From NCBI RefSeq assembly GCF_000721495.1, contig NZ_JOHY01000012.1, positions 62,001-126,000 on the forward strand: a stretch of DNA of 64,000 nt, in the 5' to 3' direction. The stretch comes from Streptomyces sp. NRRL F-5123. GTDB taxonomy: Bacteria; Actinomycetota; Actinomycetes; Streptomycetales; Streptomycetaceae. The notes under the pieces were generated by a model. It made no database searches. It saw only the letters and a list, made by a program, of their open reading frames with translations, and was not told the DNA's origin. How positions within the stretch are numbered: position 1 is the stretch's first letter; every line of letters begins with the position of its first letter. This document shows positions 35,682-43,371 of the stretch, in pieces. The position numbers and the translations under genes are program-made.

Positions 35682-36608
35682 ATGGGCTGCATGGGCACGG
35701 GCGTGGGCAGTACGGCGGAGGGTGCGCGGCGGCGGGGCGCGGGTGGCGGCCCGCGGCGGCCCGAACTGGCGCAATTCCTGCGGGCGATGCGGGCCCGGCT
35801 CGCCCCGCGGGACGTGGGCCTGCCGGCCGGCGGCCGGCGCCGTACCCCCGGGCTGCGGCGGCAGGAGGTCGCGCAGCTCGCCGCCGTCAGCATCGACTGG
35901 TACATCCGGCTGGAGCAGGGCCGGGTGGGCGTGCCGGGCACCGCCGTGCTGGACGCCCTCGCCGAGGCGCTGCGGCTGTCGCCCAGCGAGCGCCAGCACC
36001 TGCACCTGGTGGCGCGGGGCGAGGCGCCGCCGATCGCGTACGCGCCCGTGCCCGTCGCCGACTCGCTGCGGGTCCTGCTGGACGGCATGCCGCTGTGGCC
36101 CGCGTACGTCGTCGACTTCAGGATGGACGTCCTCGCGTGGAACGCCGCCGCAGTGGCCCTCTTCGGCGAGGACTTCGGCACGGGTGAGGCCGCGAACACC
36201 GCGTGGCTGCTCTTCGCGCCGGGTTCGCGGCTGCGCGCCGCGCAGCTCGACTGGAAGCGCGTGGCCCGCGAGACGGTGGGCAACCTGCGGGCCCAGTCCG
36301 CGCGCCACCCCGACGACCCGCGCCTGGCGGCGCTGGTGGCCGAACTGCACGGTGTCAGCGCGGAGTTCGCCGCCTGGTGGGACGACCACACCGTCCGCAC
36401 CCGCAGCCACGGCACGAAGCGTCTGCGGCACGCGGCGGCCGGTGACCTGACCGTCCGCTACGACGTGCTGGCGACGTGCGACGGCTCCGAGCAGTACCTC
36501 GTCGCGCTCACCCCGGGCGACCAGGCCACCGAACGCGGCCTGCGCCGCCTGCTGTCCGGCCGCGGGGAGCTGCACGGGGCGTCCAACGTGCGGGCGATCG
36601 GGGCGTAG
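35682..36608 (+). CDS. MmyB-like helix-turn-helix transcriptional regulator
   Basis: 308 aa from ATG 35682 (ATG 35691 also possible). XRE HTH: ELAQFLRAMRARLAPRDVGL ... GLRRQEVAQLAAVSIDWYIRLEQGRVG, then the MmyB PAS-like domain: YVVDFRMDVLAWNAAAVALFGEDFG, LRAQSARHPDDPRLAALVAELHGVSAEFAAWWDDH, GDLTVRYDVLATCDGSEQYLVALTPGD. Same architecture as the regulator at 5964-6821. It probably acts on the inverted repeat at 35611-35639, controlling itself and the divergent PEBP gene. Confidence 0.9.
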   Translation: MGCMGTGVGSTAEGARRRGAGGGPRRPELAQFLRAMRARLAPRDVGLPAGGRRRTPGLRRQEVAQLAAVSIDWYIRLEQGRVGVPGTAVLDALAEALRLSPSERQHLHLVARGEAPPIAYAPVPVADSLRVLLDGMPLWPAYVVDFRMDVLAWNAAAVALFGEDFGTGEAANTAWLLFAPGSRLRAAQLDWKRVARETVGNLRAQSARHPDDPRLAALVAELHGVSAEFAAWWDDHTVRTRSHGTKRLRHAAAGDLTVRYDVLATCDGSEQYLVALTPGDQATERGLRRLLSGRGELHGASNVRAIGA

Positions 36609-36862
36609 GGCATACCGGGGGTGCGCCGGGGGGCACTGGGGCGCACGCGCACCACCCGTGCGGCCGGCCGCGGCTGCGTCGCCCCGGGTGGTGCGGGTCG
36701 GCTCTCGGGTGTGGCCTTCGGCCCGGGTGGCGAGTTGCCGCCGGGCAGGGCTGGTTGCGGCGTTGCGCGCCGAACCCGGCAGCGGGCGGCGGCAGTTCGC
36801 GACCGCGAGCCGGGCAGGGTCTCAAGGCCTGACCGAGTCCCCGCCGGGCGGCGCCGTGTGAG

Positions 36863-37735
36863 CTACCCCTTGCGGGCGGCGAGCAGCGCGGCCATCTGGC
36901 GCAGCGGTTCGGGGCCGAAGACGCGGAGGATGACGGTCTCGGCGCCCGCCTCCACCAACTCGTCGACGCGCGCGGCAGCTTGCGCGGCCGTACCGGAGAC
37001 GCTGAACAGCTCGTCCGGGGTCCGGCCCAGCCAGGAGGCCTGGCCCGCCAGGAAGTCCCGCAGTGCGGCAGCCGCGCGGGCGGGGTCGTCGTCGATCGCG
37101 CCCGCCGCGTACGCGATGACGCCGAAGCCGTCCCCGGCGCCACCCTTGCGGGCCAGCTCCCACGCCGTACGGACGGCGTCCGGGCCGTGCCCCTCGGCGA
37201 GCAGCGTGCCGTCCGCGACCCGCCCCGCCAGCTCCAGCGACCGCGGCTGCACCACCCCGGCCACGACCGGCGGCGCGACCTCCGGCGGGTGCACCAACTG
37301 CACCCCGTCCAGCCGCACCTCGCGCCCGTCCAGTTTCACCTTCTCGCCGCGCAGCAGCGCACGCACCGCTGTGACCGTCTCGTCCAGCATCGCCAGCGGC
37401 GACCGCGGGGCGACACCCACCTGCGCCATCCAGTTCGACGCGCCGTGCCCGATCCCGGCGACCAGCCGACCCGGGAACGCACGCTCCAGCGTGGCCAGTT
37501 CCATCGCCAGCAGGGCGGGGCTGCGCAGCGGGGCGGGCGCGATCCCGATCCCGACCCGCAGCCGCGTCGTCGCGCCGAGCGCGATCGCGGCGGCGGAGAC
37601 ACCGCCGTTCCAGCCCAGGTCCTCGACGACCCACAGGTCGTCGAGCCCGGTCTCCTCCGCCTGCCGCGCGAAGCCGGCGAGCCCGGCCGGATCCCAGTCG
37701 CGGTCGTACATCACGCCGATGCGTACGTTCGTCAT
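36863..37735 (-). CDS. LLM-class flavin-dependent oxidoreductase
   Basis: 290 aa from ATG 37735. Luciferase-like TIM barrel: NVRIGVMYDRDWDPAGLAGFARQAEETGLDDLWVVEDLGWNGGVSAAAIALGATTRLRVGIGIAPAPLRSPALLAMELATLERAFPGRLVAGIGHG, and the cofactor region PPEVAPPVVAGVVQPRSLELAGRVADGTLLAEG. Probably an F420- or FMN-dependent oxidoreductase of unknown substrate. A -10-like TAGGTT lies 6 bases before the start, with no ribosome site. A Nudix hydrolase gene lies just upstream on the same strand. Confidence 0.9.
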   Translation of the reverse strand: MTNVRIGVMYDRDWDPAGLAGFARQAEETGLDDLWVVEDLGWNGGVSAAAIALGATTRLRVGIGIAPAPLRSPALLAMELATLERAFPGRLVAGIGHGASNWMAQVGVAPRSPLAMLDETVTAVRALLRGEKVKLDGREVRLDGVQLVHPPEVAPPVVAGVVQPRSLELAGRVADGTLLAEGHGPDAVRTAWELARKGGAGDGFGVIAYAAGAIDDDPARAAAALRDFLAGQASWLGRTPDELFSVSGTAAQAAARVDELVEAGAETVILRVFGPEPLRQMAALLAARKG

Positions 37736-37741
37736 GCCCGG

Positions 37742-37747
37742 AACCTA
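37742..37747 (-). promoter_or_regulatory. -10-like hexamer for leaderless LLM gene
   Basis: TAGGTT on the minus strand, 6 bases before the ATG at 37735. Confidence 0.45.
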
Positions 37748-37767
37748 CGTCCCGACTCCGCCCGCGA

Positions 37768-38241
37768 TCAACGCCTTTCGCGGAGCAGCCGGGCAAGCGG
37801 TTCGCGCACGTCGGCGGGGTACAGGCCGAGCGCCTCGAAGTCGCCGGGCTCGGCCCAGAGCAGCTCGAAGCGGTTCTCCGCGCAGTCCTCCTCGGCCTCC
37901 GGCCCGGACAGGACGGGCTCGCCGGTGACGTCCGCCATGAGGAAGTAGGAAGCGGGCCGCCCGTTGTGCAGCCCCGCCCGGAGCAGCTCTCCCGCCCGGG
38001 CCCGCAGTGTCGTCTCCTCCGCCAACTCCCGTACGGCGGCGTCCTCGTGCCTCTCCCCGTCCTCCACGTGCCCGCCGGGCAGCACGGCGTAGTGGTGCCC
38101 CGGACACTGCGGCCCCTCGGCCCCGGTGCCCGCGCACATGGCGCATTCGTCCGCGAACTCCCGCAGCAGATACCGCTTGATGACCAACACGCGGCCGTCA
38201 CGTACGACGACGGCAACTCCCCGCGGGATCGGCTTCGTCAC
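37768..38241 (-). CDS. Nudix hydrolase with Cys/His insertion
   Basis: 157 aa from GTG 38241. The Nudix box is GGHVEDGERHEDAAVRELAEET starting about Gly57, with the catalytic REx2EE (Arg71-Glu72, Glu75-Glu76); the usual Gly of E-E-x-G-U is Thr. Such enzymes hydrolyse nucleoside diphosphate derivatives in the cytoplasm. Between strands 2 and 3 there is an unusual segment ECAMCAGTGAEGPQCPGHH with three Cys and two His (Cys33, Cys36, Cys46, His49, His50), which could bind zinc. The start has a -10-like TAGTGT 6 bases upstream and no ribosome site. Confidence 0.88.
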   Translation of the reverse strand: MTKPIPRGVAVVVRDGRVLVIKRYLLREFADECAMCAGTGAEGPQCPGHHYAVLPGGHVEDGERHEDAAVRELAEETTLRARAGELLRAGLHNGRPASYFLMADVTGEPVLSGPEAEEDCAENRFELLWAEPGDFEALGLYPADVREPLARLLRERR

Positions 38242-38247
38242 GCCGCC

Positions 38248-38253
38248 ACACTA
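38248..38253 (-). promoter_or_regulatory. -10-like hexamer for leaderless Nudix gene
   Basis: TAGTGT on the minus strand, 6 bases before GTG 38241. Confidence 0.45.
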
Positions 38254-38302
38254 AGCTCTGGCCGACTGCCGGCAGCAGCAAACGGGGGACGGGGACGGCG
38301 CC

Positions 38303-38509
38303 ATGGCGGGAACGGGCAGAGGACGCGGCAATCTGTCGGGCGGGTGGATCGCGGTCCTGGTGGCGGTGACGCTGGTCGTCTTCGCCGTCGCCATCTACGC
38401 GACCCGCGACGACAAGCCGCCCGCGGGCTGCCACTACGACGGCCCGATCCACCGCTGCACCCCGCCGGCGAACACGGACCCGGAAGCGTCGGACTCCGAC
38501 GGCTCCTGA
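38303..38509 (+). CDS. Small single-pass membrane protein
   Basis: 68 aa. A Gly/Arg-rich cytoplasmic start, one transmembrane helix (GWIAVLVAVTLVVFAVAIYA, about residues 14-33) and a short outer tail DDKPPAGCHYDGPIHRCTPPANTDPEASDSDGS with two cysteines that could form a disulfide. No family recognised. It lies between divergent Nudix and convergent monooxygenase genes. Confidence 0.7.
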   Translation: MAGTGRGRGNLSGGWIAVLVAVTLVVFAVAIYATRDDKPPAGCHYDGPIHRCTPPANTDPEASDSDGS

Positions 38510-38510
38510 C

Positions 38511-38828
38511 TCAGCCCGCCGCGGGCGTGACGTCCCCCGCGGGCACGTACAACTGCACGTCCCGCTCCGTGGTGAGCGGCATGACCCGCCCGAGCCCGAC
38601 CTCCCGGAAGTGCTCCGACGCCCGGTGCGCCGCGAAGGCGGCCGCATCCACGTACCGCTCGATGCTCACGAACCGCCCGGGCGTCCCGTCGGACCGCAGC
38701 ACCTCGAACGACAGGCACCCGTCCTCCTCCCGGCAGGCGGCCCCGAACTCGCCGAGGACCCGCGCGAAGTCGTCCGCGTCCTCGGGCTCGCAGACCATCG
38801 TGGCGACGAGAAGCACATGCGCGTCCAT
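38511..38828 (-). CDS. Antibiotic biosynthesis monooxygenase (ABM/YgiN) family protein
   Basis: 105 aa from ATG 38828. Ferredoxin-like ABM fold: HVLLVATMVCEPEDADDFARVLGEFGAACREEDGCLSFEVLRSDGTPGRFVSIERYVDAAAFAAHRASEHFREVGLGRV. The E-x-G-C-L-x-F/Y-E-V core and the A-x-H-x-x-S-x-H-F segment are typical of YgiN-like quinol or quinone monooxygenases. Substrate unknown. A -10-like TAGGGT lies 6 bases before the ATG. Confidence 0.88.
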   Translation of the reverse strand: MDAHVLLVATMVCEPEDADDFARVLGEFGAACREEDGCLSFEVLRSDGTPGRFVSIERYVDAAAFAAHRASEHFREVGLGRVMPLTTERDVQLYVPAGDVTPAAG

Positions 38829-38834
38829 GCCCTC

Positions 38835-38840
38835 ACCCTA
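38835..38840 (-). promoter_or_regulatory. -10-like hexamer for leaderless ABM gene
   Basis: TAGGGT on the minus strand, 6 bases before the ATG at 38828. Confidence 0.4.
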
Positions 38841-38870
38841 GCCCGCGCCCCTGCCTGCGGCCCCGGCGGA

Positions 38871-39263
38871 TCAGTAGCCGGGGTGCGCGGCGTACGCGGT
38901 GGGGTCGCCCTGCTTGGGGTCCAGCCCGTAGGCGTTCCGTCTGCGGTCGCCCTCGGTGGTCATGAGGGCCAGCATGATGACGGTCCCGATCAGCGGGATG
39001 AAGCCGAGCAGGACGAACCAGCCCGATTTGCCGATGTCGTGAAGGCGCCGGCAGGTCACCGCGAGGGACGGCGTCAAGACCGCGAGCAGATAGGCGTAGT
39101 AGGGGATTTCGGTGCCCGCCTTGAACTTGACGTACTCGACCAGCGCGAAACCGATGAACGTGAACAGGAAGTACATCCAGTACTCCTTGCGACGCGCCCG
39201 CCCGCCGAAGTCGGCGTACCGTCTGAGCGCACGGATGTACCACCGCACCGTTCGTCCCCCCAA
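38871..39263 (-). CDS. DUF805 membrane protein
   Basis: 130 aa. The DUF805 signature is complete: WYIRALRRYADFGGRARRKEYWMYFLFTFIGFALVEYV, then YYAYLLAVLTPSLAVTCRRLHDIGKSGWFVLLGFIPLIGTVIMLALM. Three transmembrane helices and the R-R-L-H-D-I-G-K-S-G-W loop are diagnostic. The C-terminal tail is GDRRRNAYGLDPKQ. Inner-membrane protein of unknown function. Start taken at 39263; GTG 39248 is an alternative closer to the family N-terminus. Confidence 0.9.
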   Translation of the reverse strand: MGGRTVRWYIRALRRYADFGGRARRKEYWMYFLFTFIGFALVEYVKFKAGTEIPYYAYLLAVLTPSLAVTCRRLHDIGKSGWFVLLGFIPLIGTVIMLALMTTEGDRRRNAYGLDPKQGDPTAYAAHPGY

Positions 39264-39379
39264 GGACCCGTTGCCCGCCCGGCCGCCCGGTCCACGCCGG
39301 TCCCGGCGGGGCCAGCAGACACTAGGCGTGACCAGGGGCGACGGTCAAGATCCTGCCCCCGTCCCGCCCGAGTAGCCGG

Positions 39380-39834
39380 TCACTCCCCCCGCGCCGACCC
39401 CGCACCCCGGCCGCCCCCTTCCTCACCCCCGACCCGCAGCCCGGCGACAACAGCTTTGCCGCACACCGGCCGCGGGACGACACCCCACGCGGCGGCGTAG
39501 GCGTCCACGAGCAGCAGCCCGCGTCCGCTCTCCGCGCCCGGCGCGGGGCGGACGGCGATGGGGACGCTGTGTCCCGGGTCGGAGACGGCGAGCCAGTAGT
39601 GCCCGTCGGCGGACCACAGCACTACTTCGACGACCTCGTCGGCGCGCGGGTCGGCGCCGTGCCGGACGGCGTTGGTGCCAGCTCGCTGGTCACGAGCCCG
39701 AGGTCGCACCGCAGCTGCGACGTCAGGCTGGCCGGGAGGGCCTCTGCGACCGCGCGACGGGCGCGGGGGACGGAGGCCGGTTCGGCGGGGAAGCGCCATA
39801 GGCGCGGGACGGCGGGGATGTCGGGCATGGCCAA
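39380..39834 (-). pseudogene. Frameshifted RsbW-like ATPase gene (second whiJ/abaA-type cluster)
   Basis: The N-terminal part, MAMPDIPAVPRLWRFPAEPASVPRARRAVAEALPASLTSQLRCDLGLVTSEL, is read from 39834, and the remainder, TNAVRHGADPRADEVVEVVL through GRGLLLVDAYAAAWGVVPRPVCGKAVVAGL to 39380, in another frame. Alignment with the intact N box V-T-S-E-L-V-T-N-A-V-R-H shows one base missing near 39677. Without it the ATPase would be cut before its G1 and G2 boxes. Position and divergence relative to the DUF5753 gene mirror the intact cluster at 8537-10169. A sequencing error cannot be excluded. Confidence 0.75.
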
Positions 39835-40020
39835 CTCCGTTGGGCTGAGGGTGGATTACCGCAGACGGATGGTGAGCCGGTGGCATGCCGCCCTGGTCGC
39901 GGGCGCACCCTCCCCAGGGCAGGAGGGCGCGCTCACGCGGTGCGCTTCCGGAGTTGCGGTGCGTCGCCTGCGCGTAACGCAACGCTAGCGAAGTTCGGGG
40001 CACCGCGCCATCAAGTCTGT

Positions 40021-40031
40021 GGCAAATTGCC
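40021..40031. promoter_or_regulatory. Short inverted repeat upstream of DUF5753 gene
   Basis: GGCAA-A-TTGCC in an AT-richer patch, 74 bases before the regulator start, in the divergent gap; possible autoregulatory or promoter element. Confidence 0.3.
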
Positions 40032-40104
40032 TCAGAAGGTTGGACCGGCAGTGGTGCAGCACGGCAGACTGAGGCGGAAAACCGGCGAAAGGACGGCAAC
40101 GGCG

Positions 40105-40947
40105 ATGCGCGAACCCACCGCGCGGCAGCAGCGGCTCGGCGCGGAGCTGCGCAAGCTCCGTCTCGCGGCGGGGCAGAGCACCGAGTACGCGGCCCGGCTG
40201 CTCGGTCTGGACAGAGCCAAGATCTCCAACATGGAGGCGGGTACACGTGCGGCCAGCCCTGAGCGGGTCCGCACGCTGGCCAGCAATTACGACTGCGTCG
40301 ACACTGTCTACATCGAAGCTCTCGCGGAGATGGCCGAGCCCGAGGAACGCGGCTGGTGGGAGGAATACCGTGGAAAGCTCCCCTCGGGCATCCTCGACAT
40401 CGCGGAGCTCGAATGGCACGCCACCCGCCTGCTGACCGGCCAGATCGTCCATGTGCCCGGGCTGCTGCACACCGAGGACTACGCTCGCGCGGTATTCAAC
40501 GCCGGGCTTCCGCCGATGTCCCGCCTCGAAGTCGAACTGCGCGTCCAACACCGCCTCGAACGCCAGCGCGTGCTGGAAGCACCGCGGTCCGTCCCGTACG
40601 TGGGATACGTTCACGAGGCCGCATTGCGCATGCGCTTCGGCGGCCGCAAGACCGCGCAACAGCAACTCGACCACCTGAGCGCAATGTCCGAACACCGTCA
40701 CATCACTGTGCGCGTCATCCCGGTGACCAGCGACGGCTTCCCCGGCGCGGGACACGCACTGCTCTACGCAGAAGGTCCTGCACCGCAGCTCGACACCGTG
40801 CAACTCGACTCCACGCACGGAGCGGAGTTCGCCCACGCCGAAGCGCAACTGGCCAAGTACCGCGCCCACCTGGCGTGGATGGACGAGCACTCGCTGAGCC
40901 CCGGGAAGTCCCGCGACCTCATCCACGCCATCGCCCGCGAGCTGTAG
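40105..40947 (+). CDS. Helix-turn-helix regulator with DUF5753 (WhiJ/Scr1-like)
   Basis: 280 aa from ATG 40105, with GAAAGGA about 12 bases upstream. HTH: RQQRLGAELRKLRLAAGQSTEYAARLLGLDRAKISNMEAGTRAASPERVRTLASNYDC (about residues 8-65). DUF5753: RGWWEEYRGKLPSGILDIAELEWHATRLLTGQIVHVPGLLHTEDYARAVF and EAALRMRFGGRKTAQQQLDHLSAMSEHRHITVRVIPVTSDGFPGAGHALLYAEG. A small partner gene follows by 8 bases. The sequence differs clearly from the 9127 paralogue, so this is not a recent duplication. Confidence 0.93.
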   Translation: MREPTARQQRLGAELRKLRLAAGQSTEYAARLLGLDRAKISNMEAGTRAASPERVRTLASNYDCVDTVYIEALAEMAEPEERGWWEEYRGKLPSGILDIAELEWHATRLLTGQIVHVPGLLHTEDYARAVFNAGLPPMSRLEVELRVQHRLERQRVLEAPRSVPYVGYVHEAALRMRFGGRKTAQQQLDHLSAMSEHRHITVRVIPVTSDGFPGAGHALLYAEGPAPQLDTVQLDSTHGAEFAHAEAQLAKYRAHLAWMDEHSLSPGKSRDLIHAIAREL

Positions 40948-40955
40948 GGAAAGTC

Positions 40956-41147
40956 ATGCCTCACATCACCTGGGAAGCCCCCTTCTGCGCGGAGGGCAAC
41001 AACTGCTTCCGCCTCGGCACGGACGCCGCCGGGAACGGCTACATCGCTGTGGCCGGCGCCGAGGACCGGCCCATCACCGATTCCGTGGCCGCCTTGCGGG
41101 CCCTGATCCTGGAGATCAAGGCCGGCAAGGCCGACCACCTGCTCTAG
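40956..41147 (+). CDS. Small DUF397-like partner protein
   Basis: 63 aa from ATG 40956, with GGGAAAG 4 bases upstream and 8 bases after the DUF5753 stop. The sequence ITWEAPFCAEGNNCFRLGTDAAGNGYIAVAGAEDRPITDSVAALRALILEIKAGKADHLL keeps the layout of DUF397 proteins (aromatic start, Cys-containing central strand, R-D/E-S-x switch and C-terminal helix ending near the stop), though the K-S-S-x-S core is replaced. Gene order strongly supports a partner of the adjacent regulator. Confidence 0.75.
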   Translation: MPHITWEAPFCAEGNNCFRLGTDAAGNGYIAVAGAEDRPITDSVAALRALILEIKAGKADHLL

Positions 41148-41154
41148 CCGCAGA

Positions 41155-41397
41155 TCACGTGGCCGGGGGCGGGACCACGAAGCCGCGCGCCGGGCCGGGA
41201 GGGCGCCCGCCGTCGGGGAAGCGGGTGGCGAGCGACGCAAGGGCGTCGGGCGTGATGTCGCGGCGGGTGGCGGGGGCGGCGGAGTCGTAGACGCGCCACG
41301 GGCCTTCCGGTCGTACCGGGTCCTCGGGGGCGACGACGCCGGGGATGCCCAGGCGTCGCAGCAAGTCTTCGACCCTGCGGGCCTGTTCGGCGTTCAT
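41155..41397 (-). CDS. Small hypothetical protein
   Basis: 80 aa from ATG 41397, preceded by GAGGAGGG at 6 bases. MNAEQARRVEDLLRRLGIPGVVAPEDPVRPEGPWRVYDSAAPATRRDITPDALASLATRFPDGG: an N-terminal helix, a strand-like W-R-V-Y-D segment and a helix. No family recognised with certainty. It is downstream of and on the same strand as the glycine-rich-domain gene, separated by 37 bases, so the two are probably cotranscribed. Confidence 0.7.
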   Translation of the reverse strand: MNAEQARRVEDLLRRLGIPGVVAPEDPVRPEGPWRVYDSAAPATRRDITPDALASLATRFPDGGRPPGPARGFVVPPPAT

Positions 41398-41434
41398 GCG
41401 TACCCTCCTCGCTTGCCTGACGGCGACCGCCAGA

Positions 41435-41929
41435 CTACTCACCGTCCCCTCCTCCGCCCGAGCAGTGAGACGCGCAGTTGCCGGGATTGATCGGCCCGCA
41501 GCCGCCCGGCTTCGGGGTGTGCGAGCAGTTCGCGGCCACGGGAACCAGCGTGCCGGACGGCCCGGTCCACAGGGCGCTGTCCACCGTGTGGCCGGCTTCT
41601 TCGATCACCTCGATGGTGCGGGTAAGGGCCTGGGAGTCGTGGCGTCCGGCGTCGGGCCGCTCAGGCCAGTGGTGCACGAAGCGTCCCAGTCGGCCGCACA
41701 GTGCCTCGTAGAGGTTGGTGTGCAGGATCAGGGCGTGCCATCCCTCGTCCACGACGTTGGACGGGGTGATCCGCGTGTTCGGGAACTGCGCGGCCGCGTC
41801 CACGAACTTGAGCGCTTCCGTGACGATGCGCTCCGCGGTGCCCTCCTCCATGCCGTCGTTGTTGCCGATAACGGTTGCCACGACACCCTGGAACGCTGCC
41901 GGGGTGAGTAACGTGTGGACATCTGTCAT
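41435..41929 (-). CDS. Glycine-rich-domain (GRDP-like) protein with Cys-rich tail
   Basis: 164 aa from ATG 41929, preceded by GGAGG. The helical body LTPAAFQGVVATVIGNNDGMEEGTAERIVTEALKFVDAAAQFPNTRITPSNVVDEGWHALILHTNLYEALCGRLGRFVHHWPERPDAG matches the conserved D-E-x-W-H-x-x-I-L-x-T-x-x-Y region of GRDP/DUF1399-type proteins. It ends with a distinct tail ANCSHTPKPGGCGPINPGN, CASHCSGGGGDGE carrying four cysteines and many Gly. The function is unknown; similar proteins are frequent in Streptomyces near DUF5753 regulators. The tail could bind metal or be modified. Confidence 0.75.
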   Translation of the reverse strand: MTDVHTLLTPAAFQGVVATVIGNNDGMEEGTAERIVTEALKFVDAAAQFPNTRITPSNVVDEGWHALILHTNLYEALCGRLGRFVHHWPERPDAGRHDSQALTRTIEVIEEAGHTVDSALWTGPSGTLVPVAANCSHTPKPGGCGPINPGNCASHCSGGGGDGE

Positions 41930-42026
41930 GGCTGACCTCCAGATTTCGCCTCGCGAACGGTGGGCGTACCGATGGTCCATCGATTTGCGGGTGGCATCGA
42001 CGACGATTCGCGTTCTCGACTAAAGA

Positions 42027-42863
42027 TCAGCTTCGGCATTCCCCTGCCCAGGCGGCAAGGTGCTCCCGGGCCAGGTCGCCGAAGAGTGCGTGGGATTCAT
42101 AGCCGGTGAAGCGGCGGATCAATTCCTCGACATCCCTCCTGTCGCGGAACACGATCGCGCCAAGATCCAGTTCCGCGGTGGCCAGCGACTCGTCGTAAAC
42201 GGTGAAGGTGTTCAGTGCGCCGGACGTGTAATGGGTGCCTGAAGGAATGACGCCGATCCGAATGTTCGGCTGATGGGACAGAGAGGCGAGTCTGTCGATC
42301 TGGAGGGCGAGCAGGTCCGGCGGCACGAGCGGGTAGCGGACCGCGTGCTCGGTCAGCAGGAACGTGAACCGTTTGGAGCGGTCGAAGAGTACGTGCTGCC
42401 GCTCAAGTTTCATGGCCACCGCCTTGGCCTGCTGCTCGGCAGGGGCCTGGGAGAGGCTGGCGCGAACGTATTCGGGTGTCGCCAGCAGGCCTGTGGTCAT
42501 GGAGAGCATGAAATACCGGAACGTCGAGGAGGAGGCTTCGAGCGCCGCAAGCTGCAGTTGCTTCTTGTCGATTCCCTTTCGGCGCAGTGCCCTCCCGTCC
42601 TGCCACTCCGTCTGAGTGACGCGGGCCAGCTCCATCACTCTGGCGGCGACCTCGGCGGGCGCGTCCAGCCCGCGCAACAGCTGCTCGACGTCCACGAGGG
42701 ACGGGCGGCTCTTGTTCCCCTCGATCCGGCTGATCTTTGACTGGGACATGTTGCAGCGCACGGCGAGCCGGACTCCGGAGAGCCCGGCTTGCTTGCGGAG
42801 CTGCTTGAGCGTGGCGGCCAGTTCGCGCCCCGACCGGTCCAGATGCTCAGGCTCGATGGCCAC
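42027..42863 (-). CDS. Helix-turn-helix regulator with DUF5753
   Basis: 278 aa. HTH: LAATLKQLRKQAGLSGVRLAVRCNMSQSKISRIEGNKSRPSLVDVEQLLRGLDAP (about residues 14-68), with the DUF5753 domain showing MLSMTTGLLATPEYVRASLSQAPAEQQAKAVAMKLERQHVLF and the C-terminal YDESLATAELDLGAIVFRDRRDVEELIRRF. It overlaps the 3' end of the DUF6879 gene by 17 bases (ATG 42863, upstream stop at 42847) and is last in a three-gene operon. Third member of the family in the window. Confidence 0.92.
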   Translation of the reverse strand: MAIEPEHLDRSGRELAATLKQLRKQAGLSGVRLAVRCNMSQSKISRIEGNKSRPSLVDVEQLLRGLDAPAEVAARVMELARVTQTEWQDGRALRRKGIDKKQLQLAALEASSSTFRYFMLSMTTGLLATPEYVRASLSQAPAEQQAKAVAMKLERQHVLFDRSKRFTFLLTEHAVRYPLVPPDLLALQIDRLASLSHQPNIRIGVIPSGTHYTSGALNTFTVYDESLATAELDLGAIVFRDRRDVEELIRRFTGYESHALFGDLAREHLAAWAGECRS

Positions 42864-43371
42864 CGTTCACGTACTCCTGGAAGGGCACCGACTCCGCGAC
42901 CGCGATGCGCTGGTATTCGAGGTAGGGCTCCGGGTCGGCGTCGATCAGCTCGCGGTCGATCTGCGTGCCGTCCGCCGCGTAGTTCATGAGGACGACGTGC
43001 TGCCCGTCGAAGATCCAGAAATCCTGTACGCCGTCGAGCGGGTTTTCGCGGTCGGTCACGTCGAGAATCCGGATGTCGTCACCGGCACGCGAATGGGCCT
43101 CGTAGTACATGAACTCGAAGCGGAGGTAGTTCGTGAGGGGGCGAGTGACGACGTGGACTCGGCCCTTCGTCTTTCCGGCTGCCCGGACCCTCGCCAGGCC
43201 GTCGGTGTAGGGGGAGGAGTAGGTGAGCGGATCGATGCGGTGTCCCGTTAGGAAGTCCCGGAGGTCTCCGTCCTCGCTGGGGACCCGGTAGAAAGGCAGC
43301 GTTTCGAGACGCCACGCCTCGCTCGTGAAATCCCGGACCATGGACCTCCAGGATTCACCATCCAAGAGCAC
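42847..43371 (-). CDS. DUF6879 family protein
   Basis: 174 aa from GTG 43371, supported by GGGAGG 6 bases upstream. WRSMVRDFTSEAWRLETLPFYRVPSEDGDLRDFLTGHRIDP, VHVVTRPLTNYLRFEFMYYEAHSRAGDDIRILDV, DFWIFDGQHVVLMNYAADGTQIDRELIDADPEPYLEYQRIAVAESVPFQEYV is the DUF6879 pattern, a family regularly encoded beside DUF5753 HTH genes in Streptomyces. Role unknown; probably the regulatory partner of the downstream HTH protein. It overlaps both neighbours, so expression is coupled. Confidence 0.88.
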   Translation of the reverse strand: MLLDGESWRSMVRDFTSEAWRLETLPFYRVPSEDGDLRDFLTGHRIDPLTYSSPYTDGLARVRAAGKTKGRVHVVTRPLTNYLRFEFMYYEAHSRAGDDIRILDVTDRENPLDGVQDFWIFDGQHVVLMNYAADGTQIDRELIDADPEPYLEYQRIAVAESVPFQEYVNGGHRA

